This document shows, one piece after another, positions 38,851 to 50,549 of a stretch of 62,000 bases of DNA. The stretch's first letter is position 1. Each line of letters starts with the position of its first letter. The translations under genes were made by a program, and so were the position numbers. A model generated the notes under the pieces. That model saw only the letters and a list, made by a program, of their open reading frames with translations, had not been told where the DNA came from and did no database searches. Source of the DNA: Glandiceps talaboti (Eukaryota > Hemichordata > Enteropneusta > Spengelidae); the NCBI RefSeq assembly GCF_964340395.1, contig NC_135570.1:1372501-1434500 (forward strand), given 5' to 3'.

Positions 38851-41527
38851 ACTACTTTTCCATAATCAACTTTAACCCGCAGCATAGTATAACATTACAT
38901 GGTCAGGTAATCGTAAATGAACCCATCGTCGTATAAGACGCATCATCAAGAAGCCATGCTTAAATTGACTACTGTTATATTTTCAGCTTCTTAGACTATA
39001 AACGGTAAGAACCAATCATAGAGCCCGATTAATTCAGCATAATTAGCGTACAAATAGATTTTAATTTGCGAGAATGCGAAATGTGGTTCCACTATATGAA
39101 CTGGTAGGAAATATTTTACGAACAGAAAGTGAGTTAAACATTGCTGTGTAGCCTTTCTGTGAAATATCAAGTATCGGTTCTTGAGACTCGCCATACACAT
39201 AAATTGAATACTAAAGTTAAAAAATAAAATTTCAACCTGCTTACCCTAATTTCTGTAGTCATGTTATCGGAAAAAACACTTGTTTTTTCCCTTTTCGCCT
39301 ACATTGTAACTTTTCATGTTTGGCATTCAGTACACGAAAAACAAGATTGGTCCATTCTAATTTACATAACATTGATGTATTCACAAATTGTTGTATTTGT
39401 ACTGGTGTTTAGAACTGAGGAATTGTGAATTGTATTTGATGATTTATTGAACACCAGTGCGCCGACGTAACATGCGTGGAGGCATAAGGTAGACCGCTAA
39501 ACAGCCCACTACGCTCATCTCAGACCGGAGTCATCTTCACGAAGGTGAAATATCGAGTTCTTGCGTGTCTCAGTCATAATTTCAGAAACTGACTATTCTA
39601 CTGAAACCCCAATAGTTCTTGCTTTATAACATATTTATTTCTTTAAGTTTTGTTCCAGCGTTTTTGAATTAGACTGTTGATATCGATGTTACATGCACCG
39701 GGCATTGTGAATTTCATGGTAGTTTTCACTATAGTACTAGCCCATTATTTACGATCTCGATGACCATTTCTTTTCCCATGGCGTTGAAACGGATTCTTGA
39801 AGTCATGATTTGGATTATTGATTTCCTGGCGAGTTTTGGCAATATACGTACTTCGGAAATTTCTACCCACTATTTCTATAATCATTATGATAATTTGTGC
39901 AGTCCATAGCTGGATGCGCTAAAAATACCATTGCTTCGTGGGCCGGGAGCTATCAACAATTATCTGCACTCACATTGAGGTCTGTTAAAGTCGTTCATTT
40001 CCGTGATTTATCACGAATACGTAGTTTGGCTGTCGATTAGCGTTTTTCTGCCATTACTGTTTTGAAAATTACATCACCCTACAGGAGGTGATCGCCGATT
40101 CGTTTGATCGCCATGATGTCATTACTCACGAATAATTAATACCCATATCCTACATACGAGATTTCTGTACGCGTTCAGCCAGAATATTATTTCGTTGTGT
40201 CAGCGGAAAAGTGTGTTCTGGCTTACGACAATGAAACGAGCCTAATGTGGGAATACCTGTTTTATATTGAAGAATTAAATATTACGACATCATAAGTATG
40301 AAATTTAGTACTAATTAGTTTACGCTAGAGAGTATAATCACATTCCTTAGATTTGGAAAAAATATATATATACATTAAAATAATTTATTTTACTATTCAG
40401 ATTATTTGTATGTTTTCCGTCGTTACTTTGTAAATATTTCAAAGGTGACGTATAAGGGCATTGGACTGGGATGTTGTGTTTTCTATTTTCATCTAGTTAT
40501 TGTAATTTATTTGTCAAAACCTCAAGTCACTATAATAAAGCAATGAAATAATAAAAAATATCTCCCTGTGTTTCAAACTTAGGTGGACACTAACAAAGCA
40601 TTGCTCAAGACTATAATGTATAAGGACTTTGGTACAGATTTGATTTAATACTGTCTGTGTAATATCCAATAATTATTCACTTGAATCCAGATATTACAAG
40701 AATATTTGATTTGTTAATGGCATCATTAAACGTATTTATCTAAAAAATATTGACAACTAATTGATTGTAAACGTTGGTAAATTTTACGAGTAAACACATA
40801 TATGGAATGGATATTTTATCAATGACAAGGCATATTCAAATAATGTACTTATTTTCCCATGGGTGAAAATATCTGTCGTAACTATTTTCGACAGCACGTC
40901 GAGAAGAATATCCTTTGTCAGGAGGGTCACATAAAATTAGGTAATTTGTTGTTATCGTGAACGTGAACAGTAATGTCCTGGGAGTTTGATTGTAACTATG
41001 ATTACATTTATCCTTGAACCTTGATGTGTATCTTTCTTTTGAGCCATGAAAGAGGAGTCGTCAAATGTAATAAGCTATATCAAATTATACAAGTATACTT
41101 TTATTGTATTCTTTCCTATCAATATGAAACTTTGCCATGCCCTTTACACTGACCATTACATATACTGAAATAAAAGACAAAAACCAAATGTCTATTTTCT
41201 CTTGTTTCATAGTAAGCCAAACACTGTACATGATTTATTTTCGGTAGACCACACATTTCATAATGGTATGTCTGGTGATAAAAACGCCTCATTTTTTTAA
41301 TACGTATAATTACTCCCAGTAGTTCGGGTTCCAATAGTGATAATTTGTTGTAGCTATTACTTGAGGTAGGAAGAGTTCCGGTAGTGTTAATGTGTTATAT
41401 ATATTTTAAAAGGCTTGTAATATTGTCATTATGTCAATATAAATAATATGCATTAGGGATTAAGACTTGAAAGGGTTATTAAAAGGAAAAGACGTGCTAC
41501 AATCACTATTATACCATGCATGAGCCA
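38851..41527. other. Noncoding; a higher-complexity stretch at about 39.45-40.25 kb
   Basis: No open frame of note lies between 39200 and 41100. The stretch 39450-40250 is less AT-biased, free of simple repeats and carries several TAAT/ATTA cores and short palindromes (for example CGTGATTTATCACG near 40002). That appearance is compatible with a conserved regulatory element, but nothing in a single sequence can prove it. Confidence 0.4.
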
Positions 41528-41955
41528 AAAATATAGAATTAATACCCTGGTCGTTCTACGTCACGACAACGCGTGTCTACGTCACTGGTTCTGCTGTGTT
41601 CGAAATATGAGTCAAACTGTTCAAAATTGCAATTCCCCTGATTTGTCTTTGATATTACTAGCGATGGTATAATTATGTTATTCTCCGATATTTTTCTTCA
41701 AAAATAGAATTTATACCCTGGTCGTTCTACGTCACGACAACGCGTGTCTACGTCACTGGTTCTGTTGTCTTCGAATTATGAGTCAAAATGTTCCAAAATT
41801 GCCATTACTTTTCCTTGATTTGTTTTTGATATTACTAGCGGTGGGATAATTATGTTATTCTCCAATATTTTTCTTCATTAATCTAGAAAATACTCATGAC
41901 CTAAGAGTTTTGTCACTACGAGGCGCTAGACGAGTATTTCCCTTGGCTGAACGAA
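41528..41955 (+). repeat. Dispersed repeat with 171-bp tandem duplication
   Basis: ATACCCTGGTCGTTCTACGT occurs at 41542 and 41713, an exact 171-bp period. Both units continue through CACGACAACGCGTGTCTACG, CACTGGTTCTG, TATGAGTCAAA, and ATTACTAGCG through to TTATGTTATTCTCC. A 3' segment (about 41880-41955) with GAGTATTTCCCTTGGCTGAA completes the element. A single-unit relative lies at 28283-28580 in the same orientation. No coding capacity was seen. Confidence 0.85.
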
Positions 41956-43909
41956 GCAAAATATTAAGGAATATCATCTAAGTACTTAGTATACTATAAA
42001 TATATGAGCACGACAGAGATAATACGACACACACCTGACAATAATATACTCGGATTAAAATTGTAGTGTTATGGATGACAATAGAGCATGTTTATATAAT
42101 GTATGTTATGTGTATATAGTGTATGTTTATATACAATATAATGACCAACTGATTAATTGCAACGGTTGTGAAACAGTCAACAGTATGAAAACCGTGTCAT
42201 ACATGCAATTTGAGTGCATCAAAATGAACATTTTGTCAACAAAACGAAGACCAACCTTGCCTGTCGTGTAGAAATAGTTATTACAACGTAGGCAAAGCTA
42301 AATAAAGATTCCTAGTTGAATATTAACATGCTGCAATGTAGATAAAACTGGAAGTATTGATTGTGAAGTAGCCGATACCATGTAGCGAAATGGTTACTTT
42401 GTGAAACACAGTGTCATCTATACTATGATTTAAATCATAAAGGTCAGTGAAATTTCCCAAACTAATACCACAACTCTATTAGTTTTGGGTTTAAAGGAAA
42501 TGAACAGTCCATGTTATTTCATTGAAGACATAAAATATAAGTTTGCAAGGGCGACAAATGCTTACAATTCATACTTATGTTTGTCTTTTTTAAATGAATT
42601 CCCTACTTATTAATCAATTTTGTGACTTTTACTCTCTAAAGTTAACCATTAAATACTGATTTTCGTCTCAGTGGAGATGGGATCGATCTTCCGCAATGCT
42701 GATTTGCTATCAAAGGCCGTGCCGACACCATGAAGTACTAAGCAAGTCGAACTGTTAGTTTGAATCCGTTTACTTGAAAATACACTTTTACATCAGTATC
42801 GGCCTGTGTATTTTTTTTAAAAAAACGATGTGGTTCCGATTACGCTTAACATTATATTAGGGGGGTAGTAGTAGGTAGATTTTTTTGGATTTGTTTTCAT
42901 ATGTGAGTGTCTAGCTAGTTCAGGTAGTTATGTTTTACCTTGTTTTCTATATAGTGTCTATGTTATTGGTTTTCTTGTCTTTTTAAGTTGATGTCAGTTT
43001 CAGCATCCACTATTTCTCGCGAGACTTCACAATTTTCACGATTTTATACAATTTTCACGATTTTATTTATTTGTTCTCGAATATGTAAAAACATGAAAGT
43101 GGCCATATGGATGAGGATGGGGTATTTCTTTTTGAATTTTTGATATTTTTTTAATGTAATTAATTTTTTCTACTTGGAAAAATAGTGCTAATCAAGACTG
43201 ACTAAGTCTATGTATGTGGCTCAATAAATTATAAAAAAGTAAAATATGTATAAAAAGTTTGTTATTGTACGTACAGGAAGTTATTTGAAAATAAATCGAG
43301 CACACACAAGCAAGCTTACGTCACATCAGTTCTGCATATGCGTGTGTCACTTTACCCATGTAATGTAACGTCACAAAATCATGGCTGCTCTCATTCTCAA
43401 TCCAAGTCGTGACCGTAGAAACAAAAGTAAAATCAATATCTTCAAGGAAATTAAAGCATGGAATGTGCTGAAGAATAAGGAAGGACTAAACTCCCATGTT
43501 GCGTGGCAAGATTTCTGATTGATTGATAAGTTTCTTCCAAAGTATACTGTAGATTTTTAGTGATATTTTGGCATTTCGTAGGACGACCCCACTGGCACTG
43601 GAATCAATCTGGATCATGATTACTAACAGAGCCAATGATTGGTTTATGTTGTAATACATAGAAATTGTAAAAACTGTAAATCAGTGGACAATTGTGACAA
43701 GTAACTAAGATATAGGCACACCGTCACACTACAACACAGTCCACTACACTGAATAGCCAACAACTTTATCTGATTTGTATGCTCAGATGTTCTTTTTTCC
43801 ATTTTATCAAAGCACACCAGTGCACAAGGGTATGTAAAAACATTTTTGAGATTTTTAGCCCCCCCCCCCAAAAAAAAAAAGGAAAAAAAGAAAAGAAAAA
43901 AAGATGGGG
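41956..43909. other. Noncoding, no recognised gene
   Basis: This is unique AT-rich DNA. A 19-bp duplication (ACAATTTTCACGATTTTAT at 43029 and 43048) and a C-run followed by an A-rich tract (43860-43905) are the only structures. The latter may be the degenerate edge of the repeat that follows. Confidence 0.55.
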
Positions 43910-44240
43910 GCTTCTACGTTGGGCTCCGCTCATCTGTCCGTCCGTATCCACCTCTATCTTCATGTGCCAATTTCAACCAAACCTGGTACAAATGTCAGAT
44001 GTTATAGAGGGCATATGCAAGTCACTTGGTTTTACAACCTTCATGACAACAGCGAAATGGCGGCCATATTTGTAGTAAATAATCATACTTTGCCTAATAA
44101 CTCTTGAACTTTAACACATAGAGACCTCATTCAAATGTCTTCATCCATATTGCCAATGACGAGCTTTCTCATGACACATTGAACATTGACCTTCAGGGTC
44201 AAATAGCCTTATTATTGTCCAAGTGTATATGTATATCTCT
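43910..44240 (+). repeat. Interspersed repeat, 'CCAAACCTGGTACAAAT' family
   Basis: In order it contains CATCTGTCCGTCCG, TTTCAACCAAACCTGGTACA (from about 43971), GGCGGCCATATTTGTAGTAA, TTTAACACATAGAGACCTC and TTGACCTTCAGGGTCAA. Parts recur at 19845-19990 and 44510-44680. A weaker relative (CAAACAAAACTTGGTACAAA) lies at about 50332. Open frames here are not conserved between copies. Confidence 0.75.
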
Positions 44241-44509
44241 GCATAACATGTCTAGAAATCCATCTGATCCTGTAAAAATTGCCTTCTCCTTCCACCAACT
44301 ATCACCGATATCAGAACCAATAGAAACAAGTATTCAGAACCTAATCAGTAAAAATTCTATCAAAACCCCCTATACACTGGTGAAATTTGCCTATTGAAAG
44401 AGCTCATGTCTGAGCATACAAATCAGAGAGCATTATGGTATATTCAGCATACTGTGTACAAGTATATGCCATTTGTTGATAATAGCTAATTGAATAGGGA
44501 TGATAGAAA
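44241..44509. other. Noncoding between two related repeats
   Basis: No feature was recognised. It may be unrelated sequence or diverged repeat body. Confidence 0.45.
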
Positions 44510-44680
44510 TCACCCATACCCGTCTGTCAGTCTACTTGTGCATGTGTATGTCTCATGGCTAACCATTACTCTGACTTAATTTCAACCAAACCTGGTACAA
44601 ATCTCAAACACCATAGAGTGTATATGTTTGTCACATAATTTGTTGCAACTGAATTGAAATGATTCAGTAGTGCTATAGGC
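44510..44680 (+). repeat. Interspersed repeat, 'CCAAACCTGGTACAAAT' family, second local copy
   Basis: CCCGTCTGTCAGTCTACTTG is followed by TTTCAACCAAACCTGGTACA and AATCTCAAACACCATAGAGT, parallel to 43933-44010. It lies in the same orientation, about 610 bp downstream. The 3' half of the first copy is not recognisable here. Confidence 0.7.
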
Positions 44681-44767
44681 ATGGTGTGCTGTCTCTCCAT
44701 CTAAAACTAAAGAGACTAAATACACTCAGTGTCTACTGAAGTGTCAACGTTAATATTAGTATCTAAA

Positions 44768-44830
44768 GTCAACACAGCTGGGTTGGCTGAGGCACAGTTG
44801 TGGCTCAAATCTTGCGCAAGGACATACAGG
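44768..44830 (-). mobile_element. SINE core fragment (antisense)
   Basis: Read on the - strand it gives GTCCTTGCGCAAGATTTGAG, then CCACAACTGTGCCTCAGCCA, then ACCCAGCTGTG. This matches the central domain of the SINE at 59333 (GTCCTTGGGCAAGATTTGAA, CCATGATTGTGCCTCAGTCA, ATCCAGC). The tRNA head and 3' tail are not recognisable. Confidence 0.75.
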
Positions 44831-45267
44831 CCAACCCTGGAAACCTTTGTATAGATTAAATGGGTCAGGATATTTATCTCTAATCCTCCATACGCAGCAG
44901 CTTGGTATTACACGTCTGTTGCCTGCACTGTGGTGAATATTCTTCTAGAAGATGATCTGTTGGTAGGCAGCATGTCTGTGTTTAAGTTCTACTCTCCAAT
45001 AGCCAAAAGATCATACCTCTGAGCTCCGTCAACAGTTTAATAGCACTAGAGGGTTTAATATGAGGAAGTCCATTTCCTGGGGGAAGATAAAAAATTGTAG
45101 GGATAAAATGTACTTGGTCCAATAAAAGTGATAGACAATCCAATAATGGTGCAATAAAGTGATAGTGGTGTAACCCCTTTATGAGCTAAAGTCAAACACT
45201 GGAAGTGTTGAATCTAATGTAACATTGGGGTGGGGTAAGGTACAATGGAGGGATGGGTGTTGAAATA

Positions 45268-45456
45268 TGTGGTTATCGTAATACCTAATCTGGAGCTACA
45301 GATAAAATTAACCTCCCAATTGTCAGGGTAAATATGAATTGATTATTCATGGTTGCAAACAATGTAAAAGTGTTGTTTACAATACCATTTCATTAGTATT
45401 TACTATAACGTTTCCCGTGATGCAACATTCAACATGGCGGGTTTGCAAGTTCCCTA
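45268..45456 (-). mobile_element. MITE-like repeat, copy 2 (antisense to 26291)
   Basis: The reverse complement starts AGGGAACTTGCAAACCCGCC and continues TTGAATGTTGCATCACGGGA to TATTACGATAACCACA, matching 26291-26486. The second terminal inverted repeat seen in copy 1 is not found at the expected place (about 45200-45215), so this copy is incomplete or rearranged. Confidence 0.7.
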
Positions 45457-48400
45457 TTGAATCAACTTGTAAACAGAGACACACAACATTTGTGGTAAAG
45501 ACGTTTCCCCTACCATAATGAATTGGGGCAAACAGTGGCAAAACGAAGTTGCTCTTCGCGTACCACAAATTATGTACACTAGCGATTACGATACGATATG
45601 ATACTGGGTATTTAGCTATCCACTAGTCACTTTATTTCAGTGAATAACTGATTTTACCTCGACCAGTCTTGACGTGCTCAGTGGCCAGGTACTACTATTT
45701 CTGTAGGACCCAACATACAATGTGATCGGCAAAGGTAGTGACGTGAGTGCTTACCACACCAATAAATAGGTCAATAATCTAGAACAAGACACCCACACTG
45801 TAAAATCAAAACGCCAAACATGCAACTCGACCAAGGTTCACGCACCAACATTTTCATGCATATTCATGAACATATAAGCTTACTTACTTCCATTTCGATA
45901 GGTAGAGTACGCAGTCATCTGTCCATTTCGGCCACTGTGGAAGTGATAAAGTGCCAAACATTGCGACGTAGTCTCGCCCTGCTTCGTATCTCATGGTACG
46001 CGATCCCGTTAATTATATTTGTGACAAAGGCAGTTTCTGGGCATCTTGTCACATAAACAATTATCGGCAATGGCACCCGATTTAAAAGAGTTGTTTACAG
46101 CGGCAATCTTGTATACAGCCGTACGTTGCTAAAAGATGCAGTGTGGTATGTATTGATCGACCAGAGAGTTAGTTTTATGATATAGTTTCATTCTACACAT
46201 TAATTTTCTTATTTACAGACTCTGAGGTAAAAAAACACCCTTTCCTCGCCAATATGGCCACTTTAAAGGCTAGCTGGCGCAGTGGAAAGTTAAGTGGGTT
46301 CGGGTAACCAGAACCAACAATTGTTAGGCCTTGTCATTCGCAATATTTTCTCCATCAATGTATCCAAGTGTTGCGTAAGGTCTACTAATGAGTTCCTGAA
46401 GAATGAATTGAAGAATTAGATAACAAACTTATAGACAGAGTTCAATATTTAAACTTTGAATGTACTACATTATAGGTTCTACTGTGTGTTTCTTTAGTGG
46501 ACAGTCAGGTTGAACAATTTATTGCAAACGATCAATATTCTGCCTTTCGGAGAGACAAAAGAATGAATTGTTATGGCACAAGGAGCGCTTATCTGAATAG
46601 ACGGAAGTGAGGCTCGAAAAGTTAAATCCTGTTGAAGCCCGTTCATATACATATAACAGGACCCATTCTTGATTCCATTGTTGGAATCCATGGAGACGTG
46701 GTTCTCCTTTCATTACTTTTGATGTGCACAAAGTAGGTATCTGGAACGAGGTTATTTCTTTTCCAATGAGAATTGTTTAAAAACAAATTATTGTAGCTTG
46801 GAGTGGCAAATTGAGAATATTCTTGTATTATAACAAGGAAAGGCCCAATACATGGATTAACGAGTAGGTAAGGGTAAGCCATGGCCATAACAGTACTTGT
46901 TAAACAATGTCCATCTGTTCGTTACCCTCCTTATATTCTGTCATTAACTGGTACAGTAGAAACTGCTATCCTTGTTATTTTTGGCCAATAGTAAAGTCGA
47001 TCGCTTTCTTGGCCTTGTGAAATACATCTGCTGTGTGTTTGTGTGTTCCATGATTTATAATTACCGGCATTTTATTATGAATTTGTCCATGTACTTGCCA
47101 TGGATAGTGGCGATAATTTCACCACTAGTTGTTTTCTAATTAGTTCTAGGCGTCTTCACATAACGCTTCCGATAGAGGAACCCACGTCAGGCTGATTTCC
47201 ACTTATGTGCATCTTGTATACAAAACACAGCTTCGGAACAGTCATTTCTACCAGCCCGACGCCACGCGGTCTCTCTCTAAAATACAGTTGTGAAAAATGA
47301 GAAAGAAACACACATAATGGTTAACGCACACTTTGCACTATTGCCAAGACGATTATGCGGAATTGTTTCAAGAGGTATTAAGGTATTAATGTCTTTTCTG
47401 AGTCTCCGTGATATAAGAAATGCAAGTAAGATAAAGTTAGCCTCACCTATGTTTCTGTTCATAGGCAATATGACATATTGTTCATTTATGGTATTTTATA
47501 ATCAATGCATGTTTATTAAAGAATCTTGAAAACCTTATCTATTTTTTCTTTGGGGGGGGGGGGTATTTTCTTAGCAAGTGGATAAATTTTACATCATAAT
47601 CTTCAAGTTTTCGTTATCTCTTTCAAACTCTTGGAAATGAAAATACTGCAAACAATAAAAATGTGTCATTGGTAGTAACGTCACTAAATTACGTGTTTCA
47701 CATTGGAACTTAAAAAAATGAACTCTGTGCCGTTTCACATTGGAGTTTAAAACTGTCGTAGTGTAGAGATGCTGTTGAAATAAATATAATTGTCGTGCTG
47801 TCGTGTAATGGGGCCAAAACATCGTTTCAACAACAAGCGTGTTGTTTTTAACGTCTCTCACATATGTGCTAATGCGGAGAATCCAAATGGTATGACGTGT
47901 AATCCAGAAACAGTGAAATGACATTTACGAATATTTATTGATAGTTACGATTAGGTTTGGCTTTTAATGCTTTTGATTCATACTCTTTGAAATAGTCGAC
48001 GGAGGCTATTAGGAATGAGACGTAACTCCAACTAATGTGTAATTGTTCCATGTTGATTAACTTAAAATTGCCGCTCAGAATTCCAACTACAACTCTCTTG
48101 GCGCCAGGCATTTTCCGCCACCTGTCAGTGAATGCAAGTTTCTGGAGCAAAATAGGTGACACGACGACTTAAATACTTCAGAGGGCATCTCACACATAAA
48201 GATGAAAATACGCATGATTACTTTTAAGAAACACTTTATGACCGTAATGAGAACGTCTGCAGTGCATTTGTCTGTGACAATCAGTTTTACTGTAACCTTA
48301 ACGTTATGTAAGGAAAACACGGTTGTACGACAACAACGTCAGGAAATCATGCACGTCATCGTTAATGCAGTATTGACAATGTAAAGGGGAATAAAAGTGC

Positions 48401-48643
48401 AGCTGACAATTATAAATGCATCAGGGATGTTTTAAAACTGAGGAATATATTGTTTGGCTTTTGTGCGACGAGCATGTAAACAATAAGTGAATTTGTCTTT
48501 TTAAATACTGATGCCATGACGGTTTACGCCCCATTTGTATATCTATTATCAGTTTTGTTCCCTACCTCTTGAAATATACACTGTACAGCTAGCTTCGCAT
48601 GTTTTGTCATTCACTTTAACCCTTTTAAAAACATTCAGGAACA
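45457..48643. other. Long noncoding stretch, no recognised gene
   Basis: About 3.2 kb with open frames up to 111 codons (47589-47924, - strand) but none with a domain, signal peptide or conserved pattern. The 111-codon frame overlaps a local duplication (GTTTCACATTGGA at about 47696 and 47732). No RNA gene was recognised. Confidence 0.5.
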
Positions 48644-49525
48644 GTTGAATTGAATTGGATTGAATTGAAATTTATTTCACCAGAACTTATACAGATTATA
48701 CAGATATATAATAAATATATAGAAATGAAAGAGGGAAAAAAAGTCTAGGGACAAAATAAAATTCTGGTGAGGACCAAGGACAGTAGTTCTTTCTAAACTA
48801 ATCGAGGTCCAAGGCCCTGATCAGCTGACATGCTTAATATAATGTATTGCTGAGTACACTGTTATAAAAATAAATATATACATAACAAATGTTCTTTATA
48901 TACACACGCATCACGCACACATTCATGCACACACTAAATATTCATAAACTAAAGTTGTACAAATTTTACAATCACTGCTGTCACAAATAAATAAATGGGC
49001 TATATACATGTATACGGAATGTCACTAACTGAATAAAAACTGTTTTAATTCAGACTTAAATTTTTCCCGACTGTGAAGCGATTTAATTGGTAGGGGTACT
49101 GCGTTCCATGCCTTGACTGCTGCGTAGTTAAAATTATACAGAGTTTTTGTCAAGTTGGCCTTAGGGATTGGTAAATTTGCGTTGGATCTTGCTTTGGTTG
49201 GATAGTTATGGGTCAAATGAAGTTCGAAGTAATGCTCAAGATTGTGGATATAGCGATTGTGTATTAAATCGAAGATGAAAATGCAAGTTTGAAGAGTACA
49301 GAGTTTGTAAATATCAAGAATTTTTAGGTGATGAAAGAGAGGAGTAGAATGGGCAGGGTAATCTGAGAAAGTTATAAAACGGACAAGCTTTTTTTTGTAG
49401 ACGAAGAAGGGGGTGTAGTGCTGTTGGGAAGGTGTTTCCCCACACTTCCACACAATAGCTAAGATGAGTGTTGTACATGAGTATGAGAACAGATCTTGGC
49501 ACATAGTGACATAGTTAGTAGGCAT
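48644..49525 (-). pseudogene. 5'-truncated LINE 3' end: reverse transcriptase C-terminus, 3' UTR and tail
   Basis: On the - strand, 49502-49390 reads LSYCVEVWGNTFPTALHPLL in one frame. From about 49390 to 49025 it continues in another frame with RFITFSDYPAHSTPLFHHLK, ILDIYKLCTLQ, HNYPTKARSN, and a final AVKAWNAVPLPIKSL...FKSELKQFLF. These are typical C-terminal motifs of CR1/jockey-grade LINE ORF2. One frameshift near 49390 breaks the coding. About 350 bp of 3' UTR follows (49024-48671), with a possible stem (CACCAGAA 48678-48685 against TTCTGGTG 48762-48769). It ends in a pentanucleotide-like tail of TTCAA units (48644-48669). It is inactive, and it is a different lineage from the + strand LINE at 12.6 kb. 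Confidence 0.9.
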
Positions 49526-50224
49526 TATCCGACCACTGCTTCAAATAATGATACTAACAATTGAGTAAAGTTATGATTAAACATAATTAGTTCTTGATTG
49601 AATTTTGCTAAACATTATATACCTAACTCAATAAAGTATTGTGGTGACTTGTTAATGTTATTAGTATAATATTTACATCATGAATTGACATATTGCCACA
49701 TACACTCCGGATTTCGAATTCCAATCACTAGGAAATTGTGTTGGCCTTCAGTAATACAATGTTTCTGACACTATAAGTCTGTTCGTAATCTAAAGAGTTT
49801 GACAGTATATCACATAAAATATGCTTTCATTGACTTTCAAGTCACATATATAGCAATGCGTGTCAAGAGGTTCTTTCATTAATCAATGTATACAATGATT
49901 GTCATGTGTATCTAAATGAGTTGCTTGATTGCCCTTTTCAACTGCCAAGTCGTTGTAAATCCCAGCGTGCAGTAAATTCATGATGTGTTTCTGTCTATTA
50001 CTTCATTTGGTCACAAACATAGCAACACCCTTGGCGTCGTCGAGCATACACTTCTCGATAATTGCACACAATATATGACAAATTGGCGACAAATTGTTAC
50101 TATTAAAGAGTGCATATCGTGCATACGTTATTCGTGAAATCTTGCCGTGAGCGAGATATACATATTTCACTTTAAGTGCAGCGATTTTTGATAACTTAAA
50201 GGCTTAGTTTATGATCGTCGTTTT
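49526..50224. other. Noncoding, no recognised gene
   Basis: This is unique AT-rich sequence upstream of the LINE truncation point. Confidence 0.5.
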
Positions 50225-50420
50225 TACCTTCCGTAAAGGAAGGTTATACATTAGGGATAAAATGTGTATGTCTGTCTGTCTGTTTGTCTGTCTGTCTCGT
50301 CTTTTTTTTTCAAAAACGGCTGGCTCAATTCAAACAAAACTTGGTACAAATATTTCCTAGAGTAATTTCTAGTACTGATTACGTTTTGGTAAAAGTGTCA
50401 TAAATATTAATGTGTCATTT
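50225..50420 (+). repeat. Interspersed repeat with 5' hairpin, related to the 'CTGGTACAAAT' family
   Basis: It starts with a hairpin ACCTTCCGTAAAGGAAGGT (50227-50245). GTCTGTCTGTC repeats, a T-run and TCAATTCAAACAAAACTTGG/TACAAATATTT follow. The hairpin, then a GTCTGT-rich segment, then (C/T)AAAC(C/T)TGGTACAAAT order parallels 43920-44000. It runs into the TA tract that follows. Confidence 0.6.
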
Positions 50421-50444
50421 GCATAATTAGTATATGTATATATA

Positions 50445-50461
50445 CATAGTATATATACATA

Positions 50462-50547
<86 letters not shown>
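50445..50547. repeat. (TA)n microsatellite
   Basis: Two CATAGTATATATA units lead into about 43 uninterrupted TA dinucleotides. The Tyr-Ile open frame on the - strand is an artefact. Confidence 0.97.

Positions 50548-50549
<2 letters not shown>

Noticed and set aside
39480-39575. Hammerhead ribozyme near the CATCTTCACGAAGGTGAAATA hairpin
   Set aside because: A hairpin is present, but the CUGANGA and GAAA core elements are not in the required arrangement.
47589-47924. 111-codon - strand frame as a gene
   Set aside because: It has no recognisable motif, and it overlaps a small internal duplication. Chance is the simpler explanation.
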